From Streptomyces seoulensis (GTDB lineage Bacteria; Actinomycetota; Actinomycetes; Streptomycetales; Streptomycetaceae): a DNA stretch of 64,000 nt. The notes beneath the pieces were generated by a model, which saw only the letters and a program-made list of their open reading frames with translations, made no database searches and was not told the DNA's origin. Positions within the stretch are counted from its first letter, which is position 1. Every line of letters begins with the position of its first letter. Below are positions 17,685-26,007 of the stretch, one piece after another. The position numbers and the translations under genes were made by a program. The DNA is taken from assembly GCF_022846655.1 (NCBI RefSeq), contig NZ_AP025667.1:1649001-1713000 (forward strand), given 5' to 3'.

Positions 17685-18499
17685 GCGGCAACATCCAACT
17701 GCTGTCGGACACCCTCGCCGCCGCGAAGGCCGAGGACCGCGCCGCACTCATCGCCTACCTCCCGGCCGGGTTCCCGACCGTGGACGGCGGCATCGAGGCG
17801 ATCAAGGCCGTCTTCGACGGCGGCGCCGACGTCGTCGAGGTCGGTCTGCCGCACAGCGACCCGGTGCTCGACGGCCCGGTCATCCAGACCGCCGACGACA
17901 TCGCCCTGCGCGGCGGCGTACGCATCGCGGACGTCATGCGCACGGTCCGCGAGGCCCACGCGGCCACCGGCAAGCCGGTGCTCGTCATGACGTACTGGAA
18001 CCCCATCGACCGCTACGGCGTCGAGCGGTTCACCGCCGAGCTGGCCGAGGCGGGCGGCGCGGGCTGCATCCTGCCCGACCTGCCGGTGCAGGAGTCCGCG
18101 CTGTGGCGCGAGCACGCCGACAAGCACGGCCTCGCCACCGTCTTCGTGGTCGCCCCCAGCAGCAGGGACGCCCGGCTCGCCGAGATCACCGCGGCGGGCA
18201 GCGGCTTCGTGTACGCGGCCTCGCTGATGGGTGTCACCGGCACCCGTGAATCCGTCGGCGCGCAGGCCGAGGACCTGGTGACGCGTGCCCGCGCCACCCG
18301 CGACGACCTGCCCGTCTGTGTCGGCCTCGGCGTCTCCGACGCGGCCCAGGCCGCCGAGGTGGCCGCCTTCGCCGACGGCGTCATCGTCGGCTCGGCCTTC
18401 GTGAAGCGGATGCTGGACGCCCCCGACGACGCCTCCGGTGTCGAGGCGGTGCGCGCGCTCGCCGCCGACCTGGCGAAGGGCGTCCGCCGGGACGCCTGA
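17681..18499 (+). CDS. trpA: Tryptophan synthase alpha subunit TrpA
   Basis: TrpA cleaves indole-3-glycerol phosphate and passes indole to TrpB. The 272-aa TIM barrel shows [13 protein letters not shown] near the start, the catalytic Glu in [15 protein letters not shown] near residue 51, the catalytic Asp in [10 protein letters not shown] near 130, and the phosphate site in GVTGTRE and VGSAFVK. The GTG start overlaps the trpB stop by 4 nt. A strong hairpin follows the gene. Confidence 0.97.
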   Translation: MSGNIQLLSDTLAAAKAEDRAALIAYLPAGFPTVDGGIEAIKAVFDGGADVVEVGLPHSDPVLDGPVIQTADDIALRGGVRIADVMRTVREAHAATGKPVLVMTYWNPIDRYGVERFTAELAEAGGAGCILPDLPVQESALWREHADKHGLATVFVVAPSSRDARLAEITAAGSGFVYAASLMGVTGTRESVGAQAEDLVTRARATRDDLPVCVGLGVSDAAQAAEVAAFADGVIVGSAFVKRMLDAPDDASGVEAVRALAADLAKGVRRDA

Positions 18500-18528
18500 G
18501 CCGGTCACTCGAACGGGTGGACCTCCGG

Positions 18529-18555
18529 CCGGGGAGGCGCAATGCGCCTCCCCGG
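18529..18555 (+). terminator. Hairpin terminator after trpA
   Basis: A perfect 12-bp stem (CCGGGGAGGCGC paired with its complement) with a 3-nt AAT loop, 30 nt after the trpA stop and just before the DsbA-like gene. Only a short T-poor tail follows. Confidence 0.75.
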
Positions 18556-18569
18556 TTCGTTCAGGGGGT

Positions 18570-19346
18570 GTGAGCGAGAAGAACCGTGACGGAAGGCGCA
18601 CCGCCCGCCAGCGCCTGGCGGCCGAGCGCGAGAAGCAGAAGTCCGCTGAGAAGCGCCGGCGCGCGCTGATCGTCGGCGTCAGTGTCGTCGGCGTCCTGGG
18701 TCTCGCGGCGGTGATCGGGGTCGTCGCGGCCAACGCGGGCAAGGACAAGGGCAGCAAGAAGGCGGGCCCGGTCGTGGCCCCGTCCGGCGCGCAGGGCAAG
18801 GACAGCCTGGCGATCCCGGTCGGTGGGGAGGGCGCCAAGTCCACGCTCACCATCTGGGAGGACTTCCGCTGCCCCGCCTGCCAGTCCTTCGAGACCCGGT
18901 ACCGCTCCACGCTGCACGAGCTGACGGACGCGGGCAAGCTCCGCGTCGAGTACCACCTGGTCCGCCTGATCGACGGCAACATGGGCGGCACCGGCTCGCT
19001 GCGCTCGGCCAACGCGGCGGCCTGCGCCCAGGACGCCGGGAAGTTCCGCGAGTACCACGACGTGCTGTACGCGAACCAGCCCCAGGAGACCGACGACGCC
19101 TTCGCCGACAACGGCAAGCTGATCGACCTCGCGGGCAAGGTCAAGGGCCTCGACACGCCCGCGTTCCGCTCGTGTGTGAACGACGGCACCCACAACAGCT
19201 GGGTGGACCGCTCCCAGCAGGCGTTCGCCTCCGGCAGCTTCGGCGGCACGCCCACCGTGCTGTTCGGCGGCAAGAACATCTACCAGGACCAGTCCATGAC
19301 CCCCGAGAAGCTCAAGGAGATGGTGGAGGCGGCCGACCGCGGGTGA
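18570..19346 (+). CDS. Membrane-anchored DsbA-like thioredoxin-fold protein
   Basis: The 258-aa protein starts with a very basic cytoplasmic segment (RTARQRLAAEREKQKSAEKR), then one membrane helix at about 35-56. An extracytoplasmic thioredoxin/DsbA domain follows. Its redox motif CPAC occurs in FRCPACQSF near residue 97, and the cis-proline is in FGGTPTVLFGG near 225. It probably handles disulfide exchange in exported proteins. The frame is longer upstream, but the GTG at 18570 after GGGGG is the sensible start because it follows the trpA terminator. Confidence 0.9.
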   Translation: MSEKNRDGRRTARQRLAAEREKQKSAEKRRRALIVGVSVVGVLGLAAVIGVVAANAGKDKGSKKAGPVVAPSGAQGKDSLAIPVGGEGAKSTLTIWEDFRCPACQSFETRYRSTLHELTDAGKLRVEYHLVRLIDGNMGGTGSLRSANAAACAQDAGKFREYHDVLYANQPQETDDAFADNGKLIDLAGKVKGLDTPAFRSCVNDGTHNSWVDRSQQAFASGSFGGTPTVLFGGKNIYQDQSMTPEKLKEMVEAADRG

Positions 19347-19415
19347 GGCGTTTTTCTCACCTCCCCGTTATGGACCCGTAGCCCGGCCGCGAGGCGACCG
19401 CGCGGCCCGGCACGG

Positions 19416-19421
19416 TAGCGT
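19416..19421 (+). promoter_or_regulatory. lgt -10 box
   Basis: TAGCGT lies 10 nt before the lgt ATG, which would give a leader of only about 3-4 nt and no room for a ribosome site. Confidence 0.45.
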
Positions 19422-19431
19422 CGACCTTGCC

Positions 19432-20499
19432 ATGGAACTTGCCTACATTCCCAGTCCGTCGCGCGGGGTGCTGTACCTCGGCCCTGTCCCGCTGCGCGGT
19501 TACGCCTTCTGCATCATCATCGGTGTCTTCGTCGCCGTCTGGCTCGGCAACAAGCGCTGGGTAGCGCGGGGCGGACGCCCCGGCACCGTCGCCGACATCG
19601 CGGTGTGGGCCGTCCCCTTCGGCCTCGTCGGCGGCCGGCTCTACCACGTGATCACGGACTATGAGCTGTACTTCAGTCCGGGCCGCGACTGGGTGGACGC
19701 CTTCAAGGTGTGGGAGGGCGGCCTGGGCATCTGGGGCGCCATCGCGCTCGGCGCGGTCGGCGCATGGATCGGTGCCCGGCGCATGGGCGTGGCCCTGCCC
19801 GCCTACGCCGACGCCGTCGCCCCCGGCATCGCTTTCGCGCAGGCCATCGGCCGCTGGGGCAACTGGTTCAACCAGGAGCTGTACGGCCACGAGACGAACC
19901 TGCCCTGGGCCCTGCACATCACCTCCTCCGAGGGCGGCCGGGTGCCGGGTTACTACCACCCGACCTTCCTCTACGAATCCCTGTGGTGCGTGGGTGTCGG
20001 TCTCCTGGTCATCTGGGCCGACCGCCGCTTCAAGCTGGGCCACGGCCGCACCTTCGCGCTGTACGTCGCCGCGTACTGCGCGGGCCGCGCCTGGATCGAG
20101 TACATGCGGGTGGACGACGCCCACCACATCCTGGGTGTCCGGCTGAACGTCTGGACGGCCGTGGTGGTGTTCCTGCTGGCGGTGACCTACCTGGTCCTCT
20201 CCGCACGGCGCCGGCCGGGACGCGAGGCGGTCGTGGAGCCCGGTGTCTCCGACGGTCCGGCCGAGGACGAGGCGGACGCCGCTGACGGTGAGACGAAGGC
20301 CGAGGCGGAGGGCGGGGCCGAGGACGGGGACGGGGCCAAGGTCGACGTGACCAAGGCCGAGAAGGCTGAGAAGCCAGAGAAGGCCGAGAAGCCCGAGCCC
20401 GTGGATTCCCCGGCCGAGGCCGGTGCCGAGGCCGACGCCGAACCCAAGGCCGAGGCCGCCGGGGTCAAGGACACGGCCGAGTCCGGCAAGAAGGGCTGA
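19432..20499 (+). CDS. lgt: Prolipoprotein diacylglyceryl transferase Lgt
   Basis: Lgt transfers diacylglycerol from phosphatidylglycerol to the lipobox cysteine of lipoproteins in the membrane. The first 265 residues hold about seven hydrophobic segments and the family signature IGRWGNWFNQELYG near residue 139. The loop that reads HGGL in E. coli reads WEGGLGIWGA near 94. From about 265 on, the protein has a long charged tail with repeats of the form KAEKAEKPEKAEKPEP and many acidic residues, absent from shorter homologues. Its client may include the LivK lipoprotein encoded in this window. Confidence 0.95.
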   Translation: MELAYIPSPSRGVLYLGPVPLRGYAFCIIIGVFVAVWLGNKRWVARGGRPGTVADIAVWAVPFGLVGGRLYHVITDYELYFSPGRDWVDAFKVWEGGLGIWGAIALGAVGAWIGARRMGVALPAYADAVAPGIAFAQAIGRWGNWFNQELYGHETNLPWALHITSSEGGRVPGYYHPTFLYESLWCVGVGLLVIWADRRFKLGHGRTFALYVAAYCAGRAWIEYMRVDDAHHILGVRLNVWTAVVVFLLAVTYLVLSARRRPGREAVVEPGVSDGPAEDEADAADGETKAEAEGGAEDGDGAKVDVTKAEKAEKPEKAEKPEPVDSPAEAGAEADAEPKAEAAGVKDTAESGKKG

Positions 20500-20524
20500 C
20501 CACAGCCCCGTACGCACGCCGAAG

Positions 20525-20548
20525 GGCGCCCGGAACACTCCGGGCGCC
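20525..20548. terminator. Terminator between convergent lgt and citE-like gene
   Basis: A 10-bp perfect stem (GGCGCCCGGA and complement) with loop ACAC, flanked by AA on one side and TTT on the other. It can serve both converging genes. Confidence 0.75.
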
Positions 20549-20559
20549 TTTCGGCGTGT

Positions 20560-21366
20560 TCAGGCCCCGCGGGCCGTCGACAGGATCCGCTGGGCCTGGG
20601 CCACCGCCGCCGCGTCGATGAAGCGGCCGTCCGGGAGGGCCAGCGCGCCCTGCTCGGCAGCGGCCGCCTTCAGTACCGTCTCGGCCTCCGCCAGCTCCTC
20701 CGGGGTGGGCAGATAGGCCCGCGCGATCACCGGGAGCTGGCGGGGATGGATCGCCGCGCGGCCCACGAAGCCGAGGGCGCGGCCGTGGGCGCAGGACGCG
20801 GCGAGACCGTCCAGGTCCCGTACGTCCGGGTGGACCGACTGGGGCGGCGGGGCCAGTCCGGCCGCGCGGGCGGCCACCACCACCCGCGAGCGGCACCAGT
20901 CCAGGCCCGTGTCGGCCCGTACCCCGAGGTCGGAGCTGAGGTCGGCCTCGCCGAGGGACAGCCCGCGCAGGGCGGGGTGCGCGGTGGCGATGGCGTAGGC
21001 GTGCTCGATGCCGAGGGCGGACTCCAGCAGCGCGTACAGCGGGAGCGCGGTGGCCTCGGCGGTGCGGCGGATCTGCTCGGGCACGGCCACCTTGGGCAGC
21101 CGCAGCCCGGAGGCGCCCGGCAGGTCGGCCAGCGCGGTGAGGTCGGCCGCCGCCCAGGGGCCCTCGGAGCCGTTGAGACGGACGTGGACCGGGACCGGCT
21201 GGGGGTCGGCGAGCCGTTCGGCGGTGGCCGCGCGGGCGTACTCCTTGCGGTCCGGGGCGACCGCGTCCTCCAGGTCGATCACCACCACGTCGGCACCCGC
21301 CACCAGCGCCTTGTCCACCACGTGCGGCCGGTCACCGGGGACGTACAGCCAGGTCAGCGGGGTCAC
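20560..21366 (-). CDS. CitE-like HpcH/HpaI aldolase or lyase
   Basis: This 268-aa protein belongs to the citrate lyase beta (CitE) group, Mg-dependent enzymes acting on CoA thioesters of malate-like acids. Visible motifs are WLYVPGDRP at the start, VVIDLEDAVAPDRK near residue 29, VRLNGSEG near 62, the metal-binding Glu in LYALLESALGIEHA near 112, and LGEADLSSDLG near 137. No other citrate lyase subunits are nearby. It is the last gene of a seven-gene minus-strand operon. Its GTG start overlaps the CoA transferase stop by 4 nt, so the two probably act on the same CoA ester. Confidence 0.88.
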   Translation of the reverse strand: MTPLTWLYVPGDRPHVVDKALVAGADVVVIDLEDAVAPDRKEYARAATAERLADPQPVPVHVRLNGSEGPWAAADLTALADLPGASGLRLPKVAVPEQIRRTAEATALPLYALLESALGIEHAYAIATAHPALRGLSLGEADLSSDLGVRADTGLDWCRSRVVVAARAAGLAPPPQSVHPDVRDLDGLAASCAHGRALGFVGRAAIHPRQLPVIARAYLPTPEELAEAETVLKAAAAEQGALALPDGRFIDAAAVAQAQRILSTARGA

Positions 21367-22577
21367 AGCGCGCCCTCCTCGCGCAGGGCGCCGATCTCGG
21401 CCGGGCCGAGGCCCAGCTCGGTGAGGACCGCGTCGGTGTCGGCGCCGTGTCCGCGCCCGGCCCAGCGGATCGCACCGGGGGTCGCGGAGAGCCGGAAGAG
21501 GACGTTCTGCATGCGCAGCGGGCCCAGCTCGGGGTCGGCCACGGTGGTGACCGTGTCCAGCGCCTGGTACTGCGGGTCGTCCAGCACGTCCCGTACGTCC
21601 TGCACGGGGGCGATGGCCGCCTCCGCCTTCTCGAAGGCGGCCAGCACCTCGTCACGGGGGCGGGCCGCGATCCAGTTGCCGACCGCCTCGTCCAGCTCGT
21701 CGGCGTGCGCGGCCCGCTGCACCCCGGTGGCGAACCAGGGCTCGTCGGTCAGCTCCGGGCGGCCCACCAGGCGCATCACCCGTTCCGCCACCGACTGCGC
21801 CGAGGTGGAGACCGCGACCCAGGCGCCGTCCAGGGTGCGGTAGGTGTTGCGCGGCGCGTTGTTCGCGGACCGGTTGCCGGTGCGTTCCTGGACGTAGCCG
21901 AGCTGGTCGTACCAGGTCGGCTGGGGGCCCAGCACGGCGAGCATCGGCTCGATGATCGCCATGTCCACCACCTGCCCGGTGCCGGTGTGCTGCCGGGCGG
22001 CCAGCGCGGTGAGCACGGCGTACGCGGTGGCCAGGGCGGCGATGGAGTCGGCGAGCCCGAAGGGCGGCAGGGTCGGGGGCGCCTCCGGCTCGCCGGTGAG
22101 GGCGGCGAAGCCGCTCATCGCCTCGGCCAGCGTGCCGAAGCCGGGCCGGTGCGCGTACGGGCCGAACTGGCCGAAGGCCGTGACCCGCGCGAGGACGAGC
22201 CGGGGGTTGGCCGCCGACAGCTCGGGCCAGCCCAGGTCCCACTTCTCCAGGGTGCCGGGCCGGAAGTTCTCGATCACCACGTCGGCGGTGGCGGCGAGCC
22301 TGAGCAGGGTGTCCCGGCCGCCCGGGCGGGACAGGTCGAGGGTGATGGTCCGCTTGTTGCGGCCGAGCACCTTCCACCACAGGCCCACCCCGTCCTTGGC
22401 CGGGCCGTGCCCCCGCGACGGGTCGGGCCGCAGCGGATGCTCCACCTTGATCACCTCGGCGCCGAAGTCACCCAGCATCGTGGCGGCCAGCGGACCGGCG
22501 AACAGGGTGGCCAGGTCCAGCACCCGCAGGCCGTCCAGCGGCGGGCGGGGCGCGTTCTCGGTGCGGTCGGCGCTCAT
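21363..22577 (-). CDS. CaiB/BaiF (class III) CoA transferase
   Basis: The 404-aa protein is a family III CoA transferase. It begins with LDGLRVLDLATLFAGPLAA and shows FGAEVIKVEHP near residue 40, NKRTITLDL near 75, VVIENFRPGTLEKWDLG near 100, and the probable catalytic aspartate in GQVVDMAIIEP near 205. These enzymes move CoA between carboxylic acids. The ATG at 22577 is used because it overlaps the kinase stop by 4 nt and homology starts right after it. Its substrate is unknown; coupling to the CitE-like lyase suggests activation of a dicarboxylic acid. Confidence 0.9.
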   Translation of the reverse strand: MSADRTENAPRPPLDGLRVLDLATLFAGPLAATMLGDFGAEVIKVEHPLRPDPSRGHGPAKDGVGLWWKVLGRNKRTITLDLSRPGGRDTLLRLAATADVVIENFRPGTLEKWDLGWPELSAANPRLVLARVTAFGQFGPYAHRPGFGTLAEAMSGFAALTGEPEAPPTLPPFGLADSIAALATAYAVLTALAARQHTGTGQVVDMAIIEPMLAVLGPQPTWYDQLGYVQERTGNRSANNAPRNTYRTLDGAWVAVSTSAQSVAERVMRLVGRPELTDEPWFATGVQRAAHADELDEAVGNWIAARPRDEVLAAFEKAEAAIAPVQDVRDVLDDPQYQALDTVTTVADPELGPLRMQNVLFRLSATPGAIRWAGRGHGADTDAVLTELGLGPAEIGALREEGAL

Positions 22578-23467
22578 GCGGTGTACTGCGCCTCGATCTC
22601 GGGGCGGTACGGCATCGACGCCGACGCCCCCTCCCGCTGCACCGACAGCGCGGCCGCGGCCGCCGCCCAGGACAGCGCCTCCCGCAGCGGCTTCTCCTCG
22701 GCGACGGCCACCGCGTAGGCACCGGCGAAGGTGTCGCCCGCGCCGGTGGAGTCCACCGCCGCCACCTGGTGCGCGGGCACCGCGAGCGGCTCGGTGTTCC
22801 GGGACACGTACAGGCACCCCGCCTCGCCCAGGGTGAGCACTACCTCCGGCACCAGTTCGAGCAGGCCCACGGCCGCGTCGAGCGGGTCGGTGCGGCCGGT
22901 GAGGGTGACGGCCTCGTACTCGTTGGGGACCAGCACGTCGGTCACGCTCAGCAGCTCCTCCGGCAGCGGCTGGGCGGGGGAGGGGGTGAGCACCGTGCGG
23001 ACGCCGTGCCGCCTGGCCGCCTCCGCGCCCGCGACGACGGCCGCGAGCGGGACCTCCAGTTGCAGCAGCAGCGCGTCGGCGGAGGCGATCAGGCCCTCGT
23101 CGCCGGGGGAGAGGTGGTCGACGGTGCCGTTGGCGCCGGGGACGACGACGATGGAGTTGCCGCCCTCGTCGTCCACCACGATGTGCGCGGTGCCCGACGG
23201 GCCCTCGACCGTGCGCAGGAAGTCGGTGTCCACGCCGGAGTGTTCGAGGTTGTCGCGGAGCCGGGCGCCGTACGCGTCGTTGCCGACCGCGCCGATCAGC
23301 GACACCGTGGCGCCCGCGCGGGCGGCGGCCATCGCCTGGTTGGCGCCCTTGCCGCCGGGGATGGTGCGGAACTCCCGTCCGGTGACGGTCTCGCCGCGCT
23401 GCGGTGCCTTGGCGACATAGGTGACGAGGTCCATGTTCGTGCTGCCGAGCACGACGATGTGGGTCAT
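22574..23467 (-). CDS. PfkB-family sugar kinase, ribokinase-like
   Basis: The 297-aa protein has the ribokinase pattern: VLGSTNMDLVTYV at the start, the PfkB-1 signature with GGKGANQAMAAARAG near residue 38, and the PfkB-2 signature with DSTGAGDTFAGAYA near 240, which holds the catalytic aspartate. It probably phosphorylates ribose, but other furanosides or nucleosides are possible. Its ATG overlaps the stop of the upstream ADP-ribosylglycohydrolase gene by 4 nt, pointing to a pathway in which a ribosyl product is released and then phosphorylated. Confidence 0.9.
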   Translation of the reverse strand: MTHIVVLGSTNMDLVTYVAKAPQRGETVTGREFRTIPGGKGANQAMAAARAGATVSLIGAVGNDAYGARLRDNLEHSGVDTDFLRTVEGPSGTAHIVVDDEGGNSIVVVPGANGTVDHLSPGDEGLIASADALLLQLEVPLAAVVAGAEAARRHGVRTVLTPSPAQPLPEELLSVTDVLVPNEYEAVTLTGRTDPLDAAVGLLELVPEVVLTLGEAGCLYVSRNTEPLAVPAHQVAAVDSTGAGDTFAGAYAVAVAEEKPLREALSWAAAAAALSVQREGASASMPYRPEIEAQYTA

Positions 23468-24828
23468 GGGCGGGTCGCTTCCAGATGGGTGAGTCGGGCG
23501 AGGGTGTCGAAGCCGGTGCCGTCGAAGTCGGCGACCGAGGTGGCGAGCCGGTTCTTCAGCGGGGCCCGCCAGCGCTCGGGCAGTGCGTCGGGGGCGCCCG
23601 CGAGGAGGCCCGCGACGCAGCCGGCCGTCGCGCCGTTGGAATCGGTGTCCCAGCCGCCCGAGACCGCACGGCAGACCGAGCCGGTGAAGTCGCCGTCCGC
23701 GTGGGTGAGCGCGGCGGCGATCAGGGCGGTGTTGGGCAGGGCGTGCACCCAGTGGTGGGTGGGGGCGTACAGGGCGTGCAGTTCGTCCACGACGTCGTCG
23801 AAGTCGGCCCTCTGCTGCGCCAGTCGGACGGCGTGGCCGATGGCGCGGGCCAGCCGGGAGCCGGGCGGGACGACCGTGAGGCCGGTGCGCAGGCAGGCGT
23901 GCACGTCCTTGGTGCCGGCGGACGCGGCGGCGATGACGGCGGCCGCGAACATCGCCGCGTGGACGCCCGTCGAGGTGTGGGTGAGGGCCGCGTCCCGGTG
24001 GGCCTGCGCGGCGGCGGCCGCCGGGTCGCCCGCGTTGGTCCAGCCGTGCACATCGGCCCGGATCAGGGCGCCGATCCACTCGCGGAACGGGTTGCGGTGG
24101 CGGGCGGTGTACGGGGGCTCGACACCGCCGAGGAGGTTGCGCAGGGCGACGCGCTCGGCGGTGAAGGCGCGGCCGGGCGGGAGTTCGTCCAGCCAGAGCC
24201 GGGCCACGTCGGCGGTGGTGAAGGCGCGGCCGTGGCGGCGGAGCAGGAGCAGGCCCAGCAGGGGGTAGTTGAGGTCGTCGTCCTCCGGCATGCCGTCGAT
24301 GTTCTCGGCCAGCGAGGTCGGGGCGGAGCGGCGGTTCCAGGGGTGCCGGGCGAGCAGGTCCTCGGGGACGCCCTTCGCCGTGAACCACGTGGTCAGCGGC
24401 CAGTTTCCGGTGGCGCGGGCGAGGGCGCGGATGCCGTCGAGGGGGAGCTTCTCCACCGGTTTGCCGAGCAGGCAGCCGATGGCCCGGCCGAGCCAGGCGG
24501 CCTCCAGCGCGCGCGGGTCGGGGGCCGTGCGCCCGGTGGGGGAGGCGGGCCAGTCGGGGCACAGGGCCTCGATCCGGTCCAGCGCGGTCGGCTCCAGGTC
24601 CGCCGACTCGCTGGGCAGCTCGGCGAGTTCGTCGAGCAGGTCCTCGGCCAGCAGCCGCAGGTAGCGGGAGACGGGCTCCGGTGAGGCGCCGGCCCGCTCG
24701 GGGGCGTCCGCGCCGCCCGCCGCGCGCCAGCGCGCCTCGATCCGGGCGGCGTTGCGGCCGTCCAGGCGGGCCTGGCGCAGCTCGTGGCCGACCAGGTCCT
24801 CGGGCTGCACCCAGGTCAGTCGGAGCAT
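23464..24828 (-). CDS. ADP-ribosylglycohydrolase family protein, copy A
   Basis: The 454-aa protein has an N-terminal extension of about 120 residues (start LRLTWVQPEDLVGHELRQA) before the all-helical ADP-ribosylglycohydrolase domain. The dimetal motifs are ENIDGMPEDDDLNYPLLG near residue 180 and SGGWDTDSNGATAG near 395; the first departs from the usual TDDT. This is the largest of four adjacent paralogues (23464-28295). Its ATG overlaps the stop of copy B by 13 nt. Substrate is unknown: the family includes protein de-ADP-ribosylases as well as small-molecule hydrolases. Confidence 0.88.
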   Translation of the reverse strand: MLRLTWVQPEDLVGHELRQARLDGRNAARIEARWRAAGGADAPERAGASPEPVSRYLRLLAEDLLDELAELPSESADLEPTALDRIEALCPDWPASPTGRTAPDPRALEAAWLGRAIGCLLGKPVEKLPLDGIRALARATGNWPLTTWFTAKGVPEDLLARHPWNRRSAPTSLAENIDGMPEDDDLNYPLLGLLLLRRHGRAFTTADVARLWLDELPPGRAFTAERVALRNLLGGVEPPYTARHRNPFREWIGALIRADVHGWTNAGDPAAAAAQAHRDAALTHTSTGVHAAMFAAAVIAAASAGTKDVHACLRTGLTVVPPGSRLARAIGHAVRLAQQRADFDDVVDELHALYAPTHHWVHALPNTALIAAALTHADGDFTGSVCRAVSGGWDTDSNGATAGCVAGLLAGAPDALPERWRAPLKNRLATSVADFDGTGFDTLARLTHLEATRP

Positions 24829-26000
24829 GCCGGGCCTCCCAGCGCGGCGAACGCCCGCTCGTGCGCACGGCGCCGCCCGGTGTCCCGTACGAAGACCTCG
24901 CGGGCGACCCCGGCCAGCTCGCGGGCCGGGGCCCACAGGTCCAGCCGGCTCGCCTCGGCCACCGTCTTCGCCCACTCCTCGGGCACCGGCGAGCCGAGCG
25001 CGCCCGCGAGAGCACCGGCCATCGTGGCGATCGAGTCGCAGTCCCGGCCGTAGTTGACCGCGCCCAGCACCGCGTGCCGCGCATCGCCGCCCGCGACCAC
25101 CAGCATGCCGAGGGCGACCGGGAGTTCCTCGATGGAGTGCAGCCGGGAGGGGCGGCGGGCGCCGAGGGAGGGGGCGCGGTAGTCGGGGCCGACCGTGTCG
25201 TACGGGGCGACCGCCTGCCGGAGCGGGGTCAGCGCCGACTCGAAGTCGCCGTACCCGGCGGCCACTTCGCAGACCTTCTCGATCGCCTCGCGGGTGCCGT
25301 CCTTGGCCAGCGCGAGGCAGGCGGCCACCACCGAGTCCGGGGTCGCGCCGGGCGCGCACGCCGCGGCCACGGCCGCCGCGAACACCCCGGCCGCCTCCCG
25401 GCCGTACGAGGACTGGTGGGCGCCCGCCACGTCCAGTGCCTCGGCGTACGCGGCCGCCGGGTTGGCGGCGTTGACCAGGCCGACCGGGGCCATGTACATC
25501 GCCGCCCCGCAGTTGACGATGTTGCCGGTGCCCGCCTCGCGCGGGTCCACGTGCCCGTACGCGATCCGGGCCACGAGCCACTTCTCGGCGAGGAAGATCC
25601 GCTGCAGCGGCAGCGCCTCCGCCTCCAGCTCGGGGATCCAGCGCGGCTCGGTCATCAGGTCCGGAACCAGGTGCTCCGCGACGGCGTACGCGTCGAGGTG
25701 GTCGCGGACGCGGGCGTAGACCCGGATCAGCGCGTGCGTCATCAGGGTGTCGTCGGTGACGTGCCCGTCGCCCTTGTGGTACGGCGCGATCGGGCGGGCG
25801 GTGCGCCAGTCGTCGCCGTTCCAGGGGCCGACGATCCCGTGCACCCGGCCGCCGTGGCGCTCGACGATCTGGTCGGGGCCGTAGCCCTCGACCGGGCCGC
25901 CGAGGGCGTCTCCCACGGCCGCGCCGAGCAGGGCGCCGGTGATCCGCTCGTCCAGGCAGGCCGCGCTCGGACCGGCGATTTCGTCATCTTTGGGCGTCAT
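24816..26000 (-). CDS. ADP-ribosylglycohydrolase family protein, copy B
   Basis: This 394-aa paralogue has the most complete family motifs of the four: GALLGAAVGDALGGPVEGYG near residue 22, the metal-binding TDDT at 82-85, NIVNCGAAMYMAPVG near 168, and NYGRDCDSIATMAGALAG near 315. It should be an active dinuclear-metal (Mg or Mn) glycohydrolase that cleaves an N- or O-glycosidic bond to ribose. It lies 7 nt after copy C in the same transcript. Confidence 0.9.
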   Translation of the reverse strand: MTPKDDEIAGPSAACLDERITGALLGAAVGDALGGPVEGYGPDQIVERHGGRVHGIVGPWNGDDWRTARPIAPYHKGDGHVTDDTLMTHALIRVYARVRDHLDAYAVAEHLVPDLMTEPRWIPELEAEALPLQRIFLAEKWLVARIAYGHVDPREAGTGNIVNCGAAMYMAPVGLVNAANPAAAYAEALDVAGAHQSSYGREAAGVFAAAVAAACAPGATPDSVVAACLALAKDGTREAIEKVCEVAAGYGDFESALTPLRQAVAPYDTVGPDYRAPSLGARRPSRLHSIEELPVALGMLVVAGGDARHAVLGAVNYGRDCDSIATMAGALAGALGSPVPEEWAKTVAEASRLDLWAPARELAGVAREVFVRDTGRRRAHERAFAALGGPACSD

Positions 26001-26007
26001 GCCCGCA

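Noticed and set aside
19347..19415. Imperfect GC hairpin between the DsbA-like gene and lgt as a terminator
   Set aside because: Pairing is interrupted and no T-run follows, so it was not called.
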